A stretch of DNA of 64,000 nucleotides from assembly GCF_000021565.1 (NCBI RefSeq), contig NC_012440.1, positions 884,210 through 948,209 of the forward strand, in the 5' to 3' direction. The stretch is from Persephonella marina EX-H1. Lineage in GTDB: Bacteria > Aquificota > Aquificia > Aquificales > Hydrogenothermaceae. Positions within the stretch are counted from its first letter, which is position 1. Every line of letters starts with the position of its first letter. The translations under genes were made by a program, and so were the position numbers. Shown piece by piece: positions 16,938-24,602 of the stretch. Under the pieces are notes generated by a model. That model was not told the DNA's origin, made no database searches, and saw nothing but the letters and a program-made list of their open reading frames with translations.

Positions 16938-17843
16938 ATGAAACCAAAAATATTTGATAGGTTTAAAAGCTTAAAGATATGGGAGATTTTTGTTGTTTCC
17001 ACCCTGATAGCTGTTTACTCAGGATATCTTTACTGGAAGGTTTTTATCTCCCAGAAGGAAGAGGAAGCCCTTAAAAAAGAGGCTGTTGTTTTTATAAAAA
17101 AGGTAAAACCTATATATATCTCGTTAACATCTCCTTACGGTATCCCCCCTGTTGAGAACTGTGACAGTGTAAATCCCTATATCTATACAAAGGTTGTATC
17201 CCTTGAATCACTCCCTGTACCAGAGAGAAAAAAGAGGTTTATATCACTAATGCTTCCTTCCATACTTATAGAAAATTTTGAGATAGAACAGAAAAGGGAT
17301 CTTGTTCTGAAAATAAAGGAGAAGTTTGAGAACAATCAGGAGCTATTACCGGTTGAGGAAAAGTTTTTGTCTGATATGTTTGAAAAATACAGGGTTGAGA
17401 ATATAAATGATCTTTTAAAAAGGCTGAATATATCCCCTGTAAGTATAATACTTGCACAGGCTGCTATAGAAAGCGGATGGGGAACATCAAGATTTTTTGT
17501 TGAGGCTAACAACGTTTTTGGTGTGTGGACATTTAACAAAAATGATGCTTACAAGATAAAGGCAAAAAAGAGTAATGCCTACCTTAAAAAGTACGATAAT
17601 ATTCTTCAGGCTGTTGATGATTACTACTACAGTATAAATGTGGGATGGGCTTACGAGAACTTCAGACTTGTAAGACTCCAGACTGATGACCCGTTACTTT
17701 TAACGAACCATTTAGAGAAATACTCTATACTGAGGAAGGTTTATGTTCAGAGACTTAAGAGCATTATCGTTTCAAACGATCTTCAGAAATACGATAACTG
17801 CAGGATTAATCCTGATTTTATCTATACTGATATACTCAGGTAG
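16938..17843 (+). CDS. Membrane-anchored glucosaminidase (FlgJ-C/Bax family, GH73)
   Basis: 301 residues. One N-terminal helix (about 15-33) should anchor the protein in the inner membrane with the enzyme in the periplasm. The C-terminal half carries the beta-N-acetylglucosaminidase signature, ILAQAAIESGWGTSRF (catalytic Glu near 177) and NVFGVW, as in Bax and the FlgJ hydrolase domain. It should cut peptidoglycan glycan strands. The linker between helix and enzyme has no recognisable domain. Its last 101 bases overlap the start of the polysaccharide deacetylase gene in another frame, which ties the two cell-wall enzymes together. FlgJ function is unlikely because no flagellar genes are nearby. 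Confidence 0.85.
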   Translation: MKPKIFDRFKSLKIWEIFVVSTLIAVYSGYLYWKVFISQKEEEALKKEAVVFIKKVKPIYISLTSPYGIPPVENCDSVNPYIYTKVVSLESLPVPERKKRFISLMLPSILIENFEIEQKRDLVLKIKEKFENNQELLPVEEKFLSDMFEKYRVENINDLLKRLNISPVSIILAQAAIESGWGTSRFFVEANNVFGVWTFNKNDAYKIKAKKSNAYLKKYDNILQAVDDYYYSINVGWAYENFRLVRLQTDDPLLLTNHLEKYSILRKVYVQRLKSIIVSNDLQKYDNCRINPDFIYTDILR

Positions 17844-18810
17844 TGTTAGGGCTGATTACGCAACTATTCTTATATACCATAAGTTTGATGAGGAAAAATC
17901 TCCATCAACATCCATTCCTATAGAGGATTTTGATAATCAGATGAGATATCTGAAGGAGAATAACTACAATGTTATATCCCTTGAAAAACTTGTCTGGCAT
18001 ATAAATAACCGAGTGCCTTTCCCTGAAAAAACCGTTGTTATAACGATTGATGACGGATACAGATCAACAATGAAAGCCTTTGATGTCTTAAAAAAATACA
18101 ACTTTCCCTTTACAGTCTTTCTCTATATGGAAGGTGTAGGTAGATACCCTGATTTTCTTACTAAGCAGCAGCTTGAAGAACTTAAAAAGTATCCAAAGAT
18201 AACATTTGGTAACCACTCATACGCACATAAAAGGTTTGGAAGGCTTATAAAAAAGATGGATAGAGACAAGTTCAGAGATCTGATCATTAAAGACACAAAA
18301 AAGGCTGAGAAGAGGTTTAAAGAACTGTTAGGTTACAGACCTGTTTATTACGCATTTCCTTATGGTGAGTACAACAGAGATTATATAGAGATACTTAAAA
18401 GTCTTGGTTACAAAGCCCTATTTACACAGGATCCTGCAAATGTTTCACACAACATATCACCTTTTCTTATACACAGACAGCCTATAGTTGGAAACTGGGG
18501 GAGTCTTGATCATTTTATCAAGGTTTTAAAAACTGAGGCCCTTGATGTTGAATACCATTATCCAGATGTAGGTTTTCTACCACAGAACCCTCTGCCCTAT
18601 ATAAAATTCAAACTGAAAGATCCTGAGAAATACCACAGATGTGAGATATATGTATCAGAACTTGGATGGAAATGGGCTGAAAGAGAAGGTGAATATCTTG
18701 TATGGAAAAATCCTCCTGAGTTTAAAAGGGATAAAAACAGGATAGGTATAAAATGCAGGGATAAAAAAACCGGAAAGGTAGGAACTTACTTTTATCTTAC
18801 ATTTAACTGA
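17743..18810 (+). CDS. Secreted polysaccharide deacetylase (NodB family)
   Basis: 355 residues with a signal peptide (hydrophobic residues 18-34, cleavage likely after SVRA). The NodB homology domain shows TIDDGYRST (catalytic and metal Asp near 105-106), HSYAHKRF (metal His near 160) and YYAFPYGEYN. It should remove acetyl groups from peptidoglycan or an exopolysaccharide; a C-terminal 100-residue extension of unknown role follows. The ATG at 17743 is inside the upstream glucosaminidase gene, but it has GAGGAAGG six bases before it, and no later start would keep the signal peptide, so the long overlap seems real. Confidence 0.88.
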   Translation: MFRDLRALSFQTIFRNTITAGLILILSILIYSGSVRADYATILIYHKFDEEKSPSTSIPIEDFDNQMRYLKENNYNVISLEKLVWHINNRVPFPEKTVVITIDDGYRSTMKAFDVLKKYNFPFTVFLYMEGVGRYPDFLTKQQLEELKKYPKITFGNHSYAHKRFGRLIKKMDRDKFRDLIIKDTKKAEKRFKELLGYRPVYYAFPYGEYNRDYIEILKSLGYKALFTQDPANVSHNISPFLIHRQPIVGNWGSLDHFIKVLKTEALDVEYHYPDVGFLPQNPLPYIKFKLKDPEKYHRCEIYVSELGWKWAEREGEYLVWKNPPEFKRDKNRIGIKCRDKKTGKVGTYFYLTFN

Positions 18811-19432
18811 ACCTTGGAAGACGCCAGTTGTAAAGTATAGCGAGTATTCTTATCATTAGAACAACAACACTGCATATAAATGCTGAACTTCCAACTGATA
18901 CGCCGGACTGGACAGAAAGATAGAAAGCTACAGCTCCAATAATAGAACAGCTCGCATAAAAATCATCCCTTAAAACAGTGGGGATCTTTCCAAGAAGAAC
19001 ATCACTTATAACGCCTCCCCCTATACCTGTTAATGTTGCAAGTATAACTATCCCGAAAAATGAGACATCGGCATTATAGGCTATTATAGCTCCAGTGGTT
19101 GTAAATGCTGACAGTCCGATTGCATCAGGTATAAGGATGAAATACCTGTTTTTGAAATCTCCTTTAAATATCCTGTAAAGAACTATAGCAAGCCATACAC
19201 CTACAAGTGCTACAGACATATCTGTGACCGATCTTAGAGCGTTCGGAATTGTGTTAACAAGAAGATCCCTTGTTATCCCACCTCCCAGAGCTGTCATCGT
19301 TCCAAGAACTGTTATACCAAAAAGATCAAGACCTTCCCTGATAGCTTTAAATGATCCAACAACAGCAAAGGCAAGGAGACCTATAACATTCATAAATGTC
19401 CATATATCAATACTCATCATCAGCTCTGACAT
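18803..19432 (-). CDS. TRIC-type cation channel family protein (UPF0126, YicG-like)
   Basis: 209 residues with about seven hydrophobic helices in two repeats of three, as in bacterial TRIC channels. Each repeat has the family Gly-rich motif: ALGGGITRDLL and GIGGGVISDVLLGKIP. TRIC relatives form monovalent-cation channels; some bacterial YicG/YadS members have been proposed to transport glycine, so the substrate is not certain. Several Met codons near the start (19432, 19420, 19417) are possible; the first overlaps sfsA by 13 bases. It is the last gene of a hemE-sfsA-TRIC operon and ends 8 bases inside the convergent deacetylase gene. Confidence 0.85.
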   Translation of the reverse strand: MSELMMSIDIWTFMNVIGLLAFAVVGSFKAIREGLDLFGITVLGTMTALGGGITRDLLVNTIPNALRSVTDMSVALVGVWLAIVLYRIFKGDFKNRYFILIPDAIGLSAFTTTGAIIAYNADVSFFGIVILATLTGIGGGVISDVLLGKIPTVLRDDFYASCSIIGAVAFYLSVQSGVSVGSSAFICSVVVLMIRILAILYNWRLPRFS

Positions 19433-20109
19433 AAAGGCATCTTACCGCTGAGTATTATCTTACCATCTTCCATAATCTTTATTTTAAATCCTGAGTACTT
19501 AACGCCTGATCTTAAAGCCTCAAAAAATGCCCTGCTGAAATCCGGATCAAGTTGTATGTTTGGTGAGAAACAGCTGCAGTCCCTTAGCCCCATTATAAGT
19601 ATATAAGCTTTATATCCTTCCTTCACAGCCCTGACAAGCTCATTAATATGTTTTACACCTCTAACTGTAGGTGCGTCAGGGAATAAGCATCTGCCATCTA
19701 AAAGCAGATTACTTCCCTTCAGCTCAACAAATGTATCATCATCAATGAGATAGTCTATCCTGCTCTCTCCAAACTTTACCTCTGATTTTATTCTCTCAGG
19801 ATAAAATCCAAGTATCCCTTTCTTTATAGCTTCCAGACCGATTCTGGAATGTATAGATGTGTTCACAAGAACCCATCCATCTTCCATCCTTGCTGAAACA
19901 AGTCTGTAATCTGTTTTAAGTTCAGGTCTGTTCTTTACTAAAATTATCTCCCTCCCTTCAGTCAGTATCTCCTTCAGTCTACCTGTGTCAGCTATATGAC
20001 AGGTGTATATATTACTCCCAATCCTGCACAGACCTGTAAATCTGTTAACCCTCTCTACAAATAAACCTTTTTCTAACTTTCCCAGTCTGTTCAGATCAAA
20101 AAGTTCCAT
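19420..20109 (-). CDS. sfsA: SfsA family DNA/RNA nuclease-like protein
   Basis: About 229 residues. SfsA proteins have an OB-fold followed by a restriction-endonuclease-like domain; the name comes from sugar fermentation stimulation in E. coli and the cellular role is unsettled. Family motifs are visible: HIADTGRLKEIL near the start, FGESRIDYLI (catalytic Asp), FVELKGSNLL (the E-x-K of the PD-ExK nuclease core) and FPDAPTVRGVKHI. ATG 20109 is preferred because its N-terminus matches family length; a GTG at 20124 is possible but sits one base from the GGAG. It lies between hemE and the TRIC gene. Confidence 0.9.
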   Translation of the reverse strand: MELFDLNRLGKLEKGLFVERVNRFTGLCRIGSNIYTCHIADTGRLKEILTEGREIILVKNRPELKTDYRLVSARMEDGWVLVNTSIHSRIGLEAIKKGILGFYPERIKSEVKFGESRIDYLIDDDTFVELKGSNLLLDGRCLFPDAPTVRGVKHINELVRAVKEGYKAYILIMGLRDCSCFSPNIQLDPDFSRAFFEALRSGVKYSGFKIKIMEDGKIILSGKMPLCQS

Positions 20110-20113
20110 AAAA

Positions 20114-21154
20114 CTATCTGACACTCTCCTTTTTTACAACATCAACAAGATACTTAACCTTCTCCACTTCCATATCAGGCATGAGACCATGTCCCAGATT
20201 GAATATATGACCTGTATCCTTTCCCCATTTGTTCAGGATACTTACAGCCTTTTCCCTTATAACATCCTTTGATGCATAAAGAACTATAGGATCAAGATTT
20301 CCCTGTGCTGCAGCTTTTCCATTTAGCTTTTCTTTTACCTCTGAAAGATCTATCATCCAGTCAACACTGTAAACATCAGCACCTGAGGTTATCATATCAT
20401 CAAAAAATCCAGCAACACCTTTTGTGAAATGTATAACAGGCTGGTAATCTCTCTTTATTCCCTTTATTATCTTTTTAACAGGTGGAAGTGCAAACTCCCT
20501 GTAATCATCAGGTGACAGATAACCTCCCCAGCTGTCAAATATCTGGACAGCATCAGCTCCAGACTCAATCTGGAAGTTGAGATACTCAATAAGCATATCA
20601 GCTAATCTGTCCAGAAGATCCTTAAATGCGTCCGGATAGTTGTACATAAAGGCTTTTGCCTTTTTAAAATCCCTTGATGTTCTCCCCTCTATCATATAAG
20701 CGGCAAGTGTGAAAGGTGCTCCGCAGAAACCTATCGTTGGTATCTCACGGTTTAAAGCTCTGTTTACACCTTTTATGATCTCACCTACATAGTAAACATC
20801 ATTTTTATCAAAAGGCTTGAGTTTTAAGATATCGTCAGGTGTTTCTATTGGATTAAGGAATACAGGACCTTCACCTTCCCTGAACTCAAATTTAACACCT
20901 ATACTCTCAAGTGGTGTAAGTATATCTGAAAATATTATAGAAGCATCAACACCAAGAAGTTTTCTTGGAAGTACCGTTGCTTTAACAGAAAGATCTATAT
21001 CCTTATAGAATGTTACAAAATTTCCTGCTTTCTCCCTGAGCTCTCTGTACTCAGGCATATACCTTCCTGCCTGACGCATAAGCCATATAGGTGTTCTCTC
21101 AACAGGCTCCCTTAAACAGGCTCTTAAGAAAAGATCATTTTTCAAATCCTTCAT
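20114..21154 (-). CDS. hemE: Uroporphyrinogen decarboxylase
   Basis: Removes four carboxyls from uroporphyrinogen III to make coproporphyrinogen III in heme synthesis. The 346-residue TIM barrel shows the signatures PIWLMRQAGRYMPEYRE (substrate-binding Arg residues) and ASIIFSDILTPLESIG (catalytic Asp), and NLGHGLMPD near the end. AAGGAGAG precedes the ATG by six bases. Upstream, a TATAAT on the minus strand (21210-21205) lies inside a Fur-box-like site, so hemE may be repressed by Fur when iron is plentiful. It is the first gene of the hemE-sfsA-TRIC run and faces away from two cytochrome c genes that use heme. Confidence 0.95.
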   Translation of the reverse strand: MKDLKNDLFLRACLREPVERTPIWLMRQAGRYMPEYRELREKAGNFVTFYKDIDLSVKATVLPRKLLGVDASIIFSDILTPLESIGVKFEFREGEGPVFLNPIETPDDILKLKPFDKNDVYYVGEIIKGVNRALNREIPTIGFCGAPFTLAAYMIEGRTSRDFKKAKAFMYNYPDAFKDLLDRLADMLIEYLNFQIESGADAVQIFDSWGGYLSPDDYREFALPPVKKIIKGIKRDYQPVIHFTKGVAGFFDDMITSGADVYSVDWMIDLSEVKEKLNGKAAAQGNLDPIVLYASKDVIREKAVSILNKWGKDTGHIFNLGHGLMPDMEVEKVKYLVDVVKKESVR

Positions 21155-21191
21155 TCTGCTCTCCTTTAAAAATTATTCTTAATTTGAAGAT

Positions 21192-21210
21192 GAAAATCAT
21201 AATCATTATA
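21192..21210. promoter_or_regulatory. Fur-box-like operator between hemE and cytochrome c
   Basis: The 19 bases GAAAATCATAATCATTATA match the classical Fur consensus GATAATGATAATCATTATC at 16 of 19 positions. Its right end (21205-21210) is also a perfect minus-strand TATAAT at the right distance for a hemE leader of about 44 bases. The site is 11 bases upstream of the -35 of the cytochrome promoter. Control of hemE is the more direct prediction. No fur gene is in the window. Confidence 0.5.
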
Positions 21211-21220
21211 AATTAAGTAG

Positions 21221-21249
21221 TTGTTAACTGAAAAATTTTTGTGTAATAT
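21221..21249 (+). promoter_or_regulatory. Sigma-70 promoter of the cytochrome c gene
   Basis: TTGTTA at 21221-21226, a 17-base spacer, and TAATAT at 21244-21249. RNA would start near 21256, leaving a leader of about 39 bases that contains GGGAGG (21281-21286) eight bases before the ATG at 21295. Confidence 0.55.
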
Positions 21250-21294
21250 ATAAACTTAGTTAATTATTTTATATCATTATGGGAGGTTAGACTA

Positions 21295-21618
21295 ATGAAG
21301 AAAGCTATCGTATCTGCAGTGGTAGGACTGGCTGTTGTAGCAGGAAGTGCTATGGCAGCTGACGGAGCAGGAATATTCAAATCAAAAGGATGTGGTGCTT
21401 GCCACAAACCAGCTGCTAAAAGTGTTGGACCATCTCTCAAGGATATTGCTGCTGCTTACAAAGGTAAGGAAGGAGATCTTATCAAGTTCCTCAAAGGTGA
21501 GGCTCCAGCTATCGTTGATCCTGCAAAATTCGGAATCATGAAATCTCAGCTCGCTAAAACAAAGGCTCTCTCTGACGGAGACCTCAAAGCTTTAGCTGAC
21601 TTTATAATGAACCATTAA
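21295..21618 (+). CDS. Periplasmic class I cytochrome c (c553-like)
   Basis: 107 residues: a signal peptide (residues 1-21, cleavage after AMA) and an 86-residue mature class I cytochrome. The heme site is CGACH near residues 37-41, with the axial Met probably in FGIMKSQ (about 83), and a C-terminal helix (DLKALADFIMNH). It should carry electrons between periplasmic oxidases or bc1 and terminal oxidases. A good promoter, strong ribosome site, regular codons and a strong terminator right after the gene suggest high expression. A second cytochrome gene begins inside the end of the terminator region. Confidence 0.92.
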   Translation: MKKAIVSAVVGLAVVAGSAMAADGAGIFKSKGCGACHKPAAKSVGPSLKDIAAAYKGKEGDLIKFLKGEAPAIVDPAKFGIMKSQLAKTKALSDGDLKALADFIMNH

Positions 21619-21624
21619 TCAAAA

Positions 21625-21643
21625 GCCCCTTCGGGGGCATTTT
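21625..21643 (+). terminator. UUCG-loop terminator after cytochrome c
   Basis: GCCCC (21625-21629), loop TTCG (21630-21633) and GGGGC (21634-21638) form a stem with the extra-stable UUCG tetraloop, followed by ATTTT. Seven bases after the stop codon, it fits an intrinsic terminator. Its right arm also sits about 10 bases before the ATG of the next cytochrome. Confidence 0.8.
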
Positions 21644-21648
21644 CATAA

Positions 21649-22035
21649 ATGGGATACACCATATATCTGATACTTCTTGTACTGTTAACATTAACAGAAA
21701 CGGCGATCTCACTGGACGGTAAAGATCTGTTTATTCGTTATAACTGTGGATCATGTCATGCACCGGATAGAAAGGTTGTAGGTCCTTCCTTCCTTGAGAT
21801 CTCAAAAAGGTATGGTAAAAGCGAAAAGGCTATAGAAAAGGTTGCGTATCTCATAATAAATCCAAAACCTTCAAACTGGCCCGGTTATGCCTATATGCCC
21901 CCTTTCAAGATACCGTTAGAGCATGCAAAAGCTCTTGCAAGGTATGTACTTATTGATTCTTTAAAAGAGATAGAGAAAAGAGAGAATGAAAAAAACCTTG
22001 ACGATATTCTGGATGATGAGTTCCAGTTTCACTGA
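21649..22035 (+). CDS. Second small class I cytochrome c
   Basis: 128 residues with a signal peptide (hydrophobic residues 4-20) and one heme motif CGSCH (near 37-41) followed by VGPSFLEISKRYG, close to the same region of the upstream cytochrome; the axial Met is probably in YAYMPPF (about 84). The C-terminus has a charged tail (KEIEKRENEKNLDDILDDE) absent from its neighbour. It is a paralogue with a probably different partner. The ATG at 21649 is only six bases after the terminator T run, and its only ribosome-site-like sequence is the GGGGGC of the terminator stem, so expression may depend on read-through and unfolding of that hairpin. Confidence 0.85.
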   Translation: MGYTIYLILLVLLTLTETAISLDGKDLFIRYNCGSCHAPDRKVVGPSFLEISKRYGKSEKAIEKVAYLIINPKPSNWPGYAYMPPFKIPLEHAKALARYVLIDSLKEIEKRENEKNLDDILDDEFQFH

Positions 22036-22265
22036 TTGTACTTTCTGTATCTCTCTTTATGTTTATCAGCGTTTACTTCCTGATTTTTCTTGACAAAGTA
22101 AAGTGATCCTGCAACAAGACCGACAACACCGATTATGATAAGTATCCCTTCTATAAAGCTGTTTGCGTTACAGAAAACACCAAATGAAGAGTATGGATCA
22201 CACTGATCAACTGTATTGTTAAATGGGTTTTCCTGGGATATTATTCTGTAAATAAACTTTTCCAT
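22029..22265 (-). CDS. Small single-helix membrane protein, unknown function
   Basis: 78 residues. A short polar N-terminus with two Cys (DQCDPYSSFGVFCN) is followed by one membrane helix (about 37-58, IEGILIIIGVVGLVAGSLYFV) and a basic C-terminal tail (KHKERYRKYNQ). The helix-basic tail order suggests the N-terminus is periplasmic and its two Cys could form a disulfide. AGGG lies seven bases before the ATG. It converges on the second cytochrome gene with a seven-base overlap. I recognise no family. Confidence 0.6.
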   Translation of the reverse strand: MEKFIYRIISQENPFNNTVDQCDPYSSFGVFCNANSFIEGILIIIGVVGLVAGSLYFVKKNQEVNADKHKERYRKYNQ

Positions 22266-22322
22266 TTTACAACCCTGATTGAATATTTTTATATTCTAAA
22301 TATAGCATAAATGGAGATAATT

Positions 22323-22745
22323 ATGCTCAGGATTTTCTTTATTTTTACTCTTATCTTTTCTGTCAGTTATGCCTTTCAGATTCCCTTTAAATGGGGAAGT
22401 GGCAGTTCAGATATCAAGGGTATAGAGATTTACAAAAGGTGTGACGGTCTTGAGGTATATATAAAGGATAGAATAAAGGGATACTCTGCAGATAGAGTTT
22501 TGCTTTATTTTTACAATGGGAAACTTTATAAGGTAAGTATCAGATACAGCTCTTTTTATGACTTTCTCGGTGATATAAAGAGTATAACAGGAAGGGCAGA
22601 AGTATATTTTTTCAGTATCCAGAGGTATGAGGTGGATGGCACTGTTGTAAAGATCATCCATACACCTTTCTCAAACAGGATAGATTTTATAAACAGTATC
22701 TATGAAAAAAGAGCAGGCTTAATAGAAAGATGTCTTACAAAATAA
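22323..22745 (+). CDS. Exported protein of unknown function
   Basis: 140 residues with a clear signal peptide (MLRIFFIFTLIFSVSYA). ATG 22323 is chosen because GGAG lies six bases upstream, whereas the in-frame ATG at 22311 has no ribosome site. The mature part is a beta-rich domain of about 120 residues with two Cys (in KRCDGLEVYI and near the end, ERCLTK), which may form a disulfide joining the two ends. No family is recognised. It sits alone between a divergent small membrane protein and a convergent histidine kinase, three bases from the end of the latter. Confidence 0.6.
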   Translation: MLRIFFIFTLIFSVSYAFQIPFKWGSGSSDIKGIEIYKRCDGLEVYIKDRIKGYSADRVLLYFYNGKLYKVSIRYSSFYDFLGDIKSITGRAEVYFFSIQRYEVDGTVVKIIHTPFSNRIDFINSIYEKRAGLIERCLTK

Positions 22746-22748
22746 AGA

Positions 22749-23909
22749 TTAAAATCTGATGATGAACTCATTGTACTTATCATCAACCTTAACCTTGATC
22801 TTAAATCTGTAGTAATCTGCTATCTCTTTAACAATGGATAAACCGAGACCTGATCCTTCAGTTGTCCTTGATTTTTCTTCTCTGTAGAACCTGTCAAATA
22901 TCTTTTTAATATTCTCCTTCTCTATTATCTTCCCTGTATTCTTTATTGATACCTGTTTGTTTTTTATTGTTATTATGATCTCTCCCCTCTCATAGTTATA
23001 CTTAACAGCGTTCTCAAGAAGATTTGAGAAGAGCATCTCCATATCCCTCTCATTTGCTGTTATGCTTATCTCACTCTCCTCGTCTATTATCAGCTTTATC
23101 TTTTTCTGTTCTATCTTAGGTCTTATTATCTCAATCTGTTTTCTCAGAAGTCTGTTTATATCTATCTTCTTTTTGTCCTTCTTTCCTATCTGTGTCATGT
23201 ATAAAAGATCCGAGATAAGGTTTTTCATATAATCAACATTTATCTGTATGTTCTCAATATGATTTTCTATATTCTGGAAGTTCTTCTGTTTTATAAGATA
23301 AAGGTTTGTTGCTATAACAGTCAGAGGTGTTCTAAGATCGTGGGACACATTCTGTGTAAATCTTTCCTGCTTCTCAACAGTTTCCTGAATGGGACGGAGT
23401 ATTCTCTTTGATATAAGAAATGAAAGAACAAGGATTATGGTAGATATGGCAAATGTTGAGTAAAAAAGTATGAATTTAAGTTTTTCAAGATTTACAAGAA
23501 CCTTTATCAGATTTTTACCTACATAAACATGGTAGTAATCAAAGCTCTTCTGTATCTTGACCCCGTAAACAACCTCACTGCCTATAAGCCTGAATCCTGT
23601 AAAATGCTTGTTTATCTCGCAAAGCTTCCCTTTGTAAAATATCATCGCTGCATTGTGGTTGAAAACACAGAGATACGTATCTGGTGGTATCCTTATCTGT
23701 TCAACAGCTGAAAAATCAGTTACAGGATCATCAAGTTTTTTTGATATCTCAAAAGCTATGCTTTTAAGCTCATCTGTTATCCCGTAAACGATCTGCTCTT
23801 TGTAAAAGTAGTAGATTGTTCCTGAGAACGCAGCTATGATAAATGTTGATATAAGTGATATAAGAACTGTTATTTTAATTCTGGCTTTTAAAAACTGGTC
23901 AAATTTCAT
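22749..23909 (-). CDS. Membrane sensor histidine kinase
   Basis: 386 residues. Two membrane helices (about 12-33 and 148-170) flank a periplasmic sensor domain of about 110 residues with two Cys (LCVFNHN and KLCEINK). The kinase part has the H-box VSHDLRTPLTV (phospho-His near 198), N-box LLENAVKYNYERG, and GSGLGLSIVKEI for ATP binding. There is little room for a HAMP domain. It autophosphorylates and passes phosphate to the response regulator encoded immediately upstream, with which it overlaps by four bases (ATGA). The signal is unknown. The window gives no clear target apart from itself. Confidence 0.92.
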   Translation of the reverse strand: MKFDQFLKARIKITVLISLISTFIIAAFSGTIYYFYKEQIVYGITDELKSIAFEISKKLDDPVTDFSAVEQIRIPPDTYLCVFNHNAAMIFYKGKLCEINKHFTGFRLIGSEVVYGVKIQKSFDYYHVYVGKNLIKVLVNLEKLKFILFYSTFAISTIILVLSFLISKRILRPIQETVEKQERFTQNVSHDLRTPLTVIATNLYLIKQKNFQNIENHIENIQINVDYMKNLISDLLYMTQIGKKDKKKIDINRLLRKQIEIIRPKIEQKKIKLIIDEESEISITANERDMEMLFSNLLENAVKYNYERGEIIITIKNKQVSIKNTGKIIEKENIKKIFDRFYREEKSRTTEGSGLGLSIVKEIADYYRFKIKVKVDDKYNEFIIRF

Positions 23910-24562
23910 TCTATTTTGTATCCCACTCCTGACACGTTATGGATGATATCCCTGTCCTGGAGTATCTTTCTCAGTAGCTTTATGTTTGCCCTTACTGTCT
24001 CCCTTGTTGGGTAATCATTAATATCCCAGCATTTGTTCATTAGGGTCTCGTATGTAACAACCTTTCCTCTGTTTCTCAGTAACTGTTCAAGTATACAGAA
24101 AAGTTTTGGAGTTATCATAAGTTTTGTACCGTTTTTTTTGACCTCCCTTCTGTTCAGGTCTATAACGAACTCTCCTATTTTTATGATATTACTTTTCTCA
24201 GCAGAAGCTCTTCTTATTAACGCCCTTACCCTTGCTATAAGCTCATCTATCTCAAAAGGTTTTACAAGATAGTCGTCAGCTCCTATATCAAGACCTTTAA
24301 CCTTGTCCTCAAGTCTGTCCTTTGCTGTAAGCATAAGAATAGGTGTGTTTATTCCTTTGTCCCTTGCAAGCTGACATACCTGATAGCCATCTATCTTCGG
24401 CAGCATGATATCAAGTATTATAAGATCGTACTCTGTTGCGTTAAGGTAGTCCAGTGCCTCTTCACCATCAAAAGCTGTATCTACAAGATATCCGTTTATC
24501 TCAAGAACCTCTTTAAGCGTATCGTTCAGCTGTACATTATCCTCAACTATCAGTATCTTCAT
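23906..24562 (-). CDS. OmpR/PhoB-family response regulator
   Basis: 218 residues. The receiver domain (1-118) has the acidic pocket (VEDN), phospho-Asp in LIILDIMLPKIDGYQ (Asp near 53), conserved Thr (MLTAKD) and Lys (YLVKPF). The C-terminal winged helix (about 128-218) is of the OmpR type, ending in RKILQDRDIIHNVSGVGYKIE. It is the DNA-binding partner of the histidine kinase that follows with a four-base overlap. A 40-base gap separates it from the repeat protein upstream on the same strand, so it may have its own promoter or continue that operon. Confidence 0.93.
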   Translation of the reverse strand: MKILIVEDNVQLNDTLKEVLEINGYLVDTAFDGEEALDYLNATEYDLIILDIMLPKIDGYQVCQLARDKGINTPILMLTAKDRLEDKVKGLDIGADDYLVKPFEIDELIARVRALIRRASAEKSNIIKIGEFVIDLNRREVKKNGTKLMITPKLFCILEQLLRNRGKVVTYETLMNKCWDINDYPTRETVRANIKLLRKILQDRDIIHNVSGVGYKIE

Positions 24563-24602
24563 GTTTTTAATATTAATTTTTTAGATGTGAAATATCGGTG
24601 AA

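Noticed and set aside
22746-22756. Small inverted repeat AGATT-AA-AATCT between the exported protein and histidine kinase genes
   Set aside because: Five A/T-rich pairs with a two-base loop cannot form a stable hairpin; likely chance.
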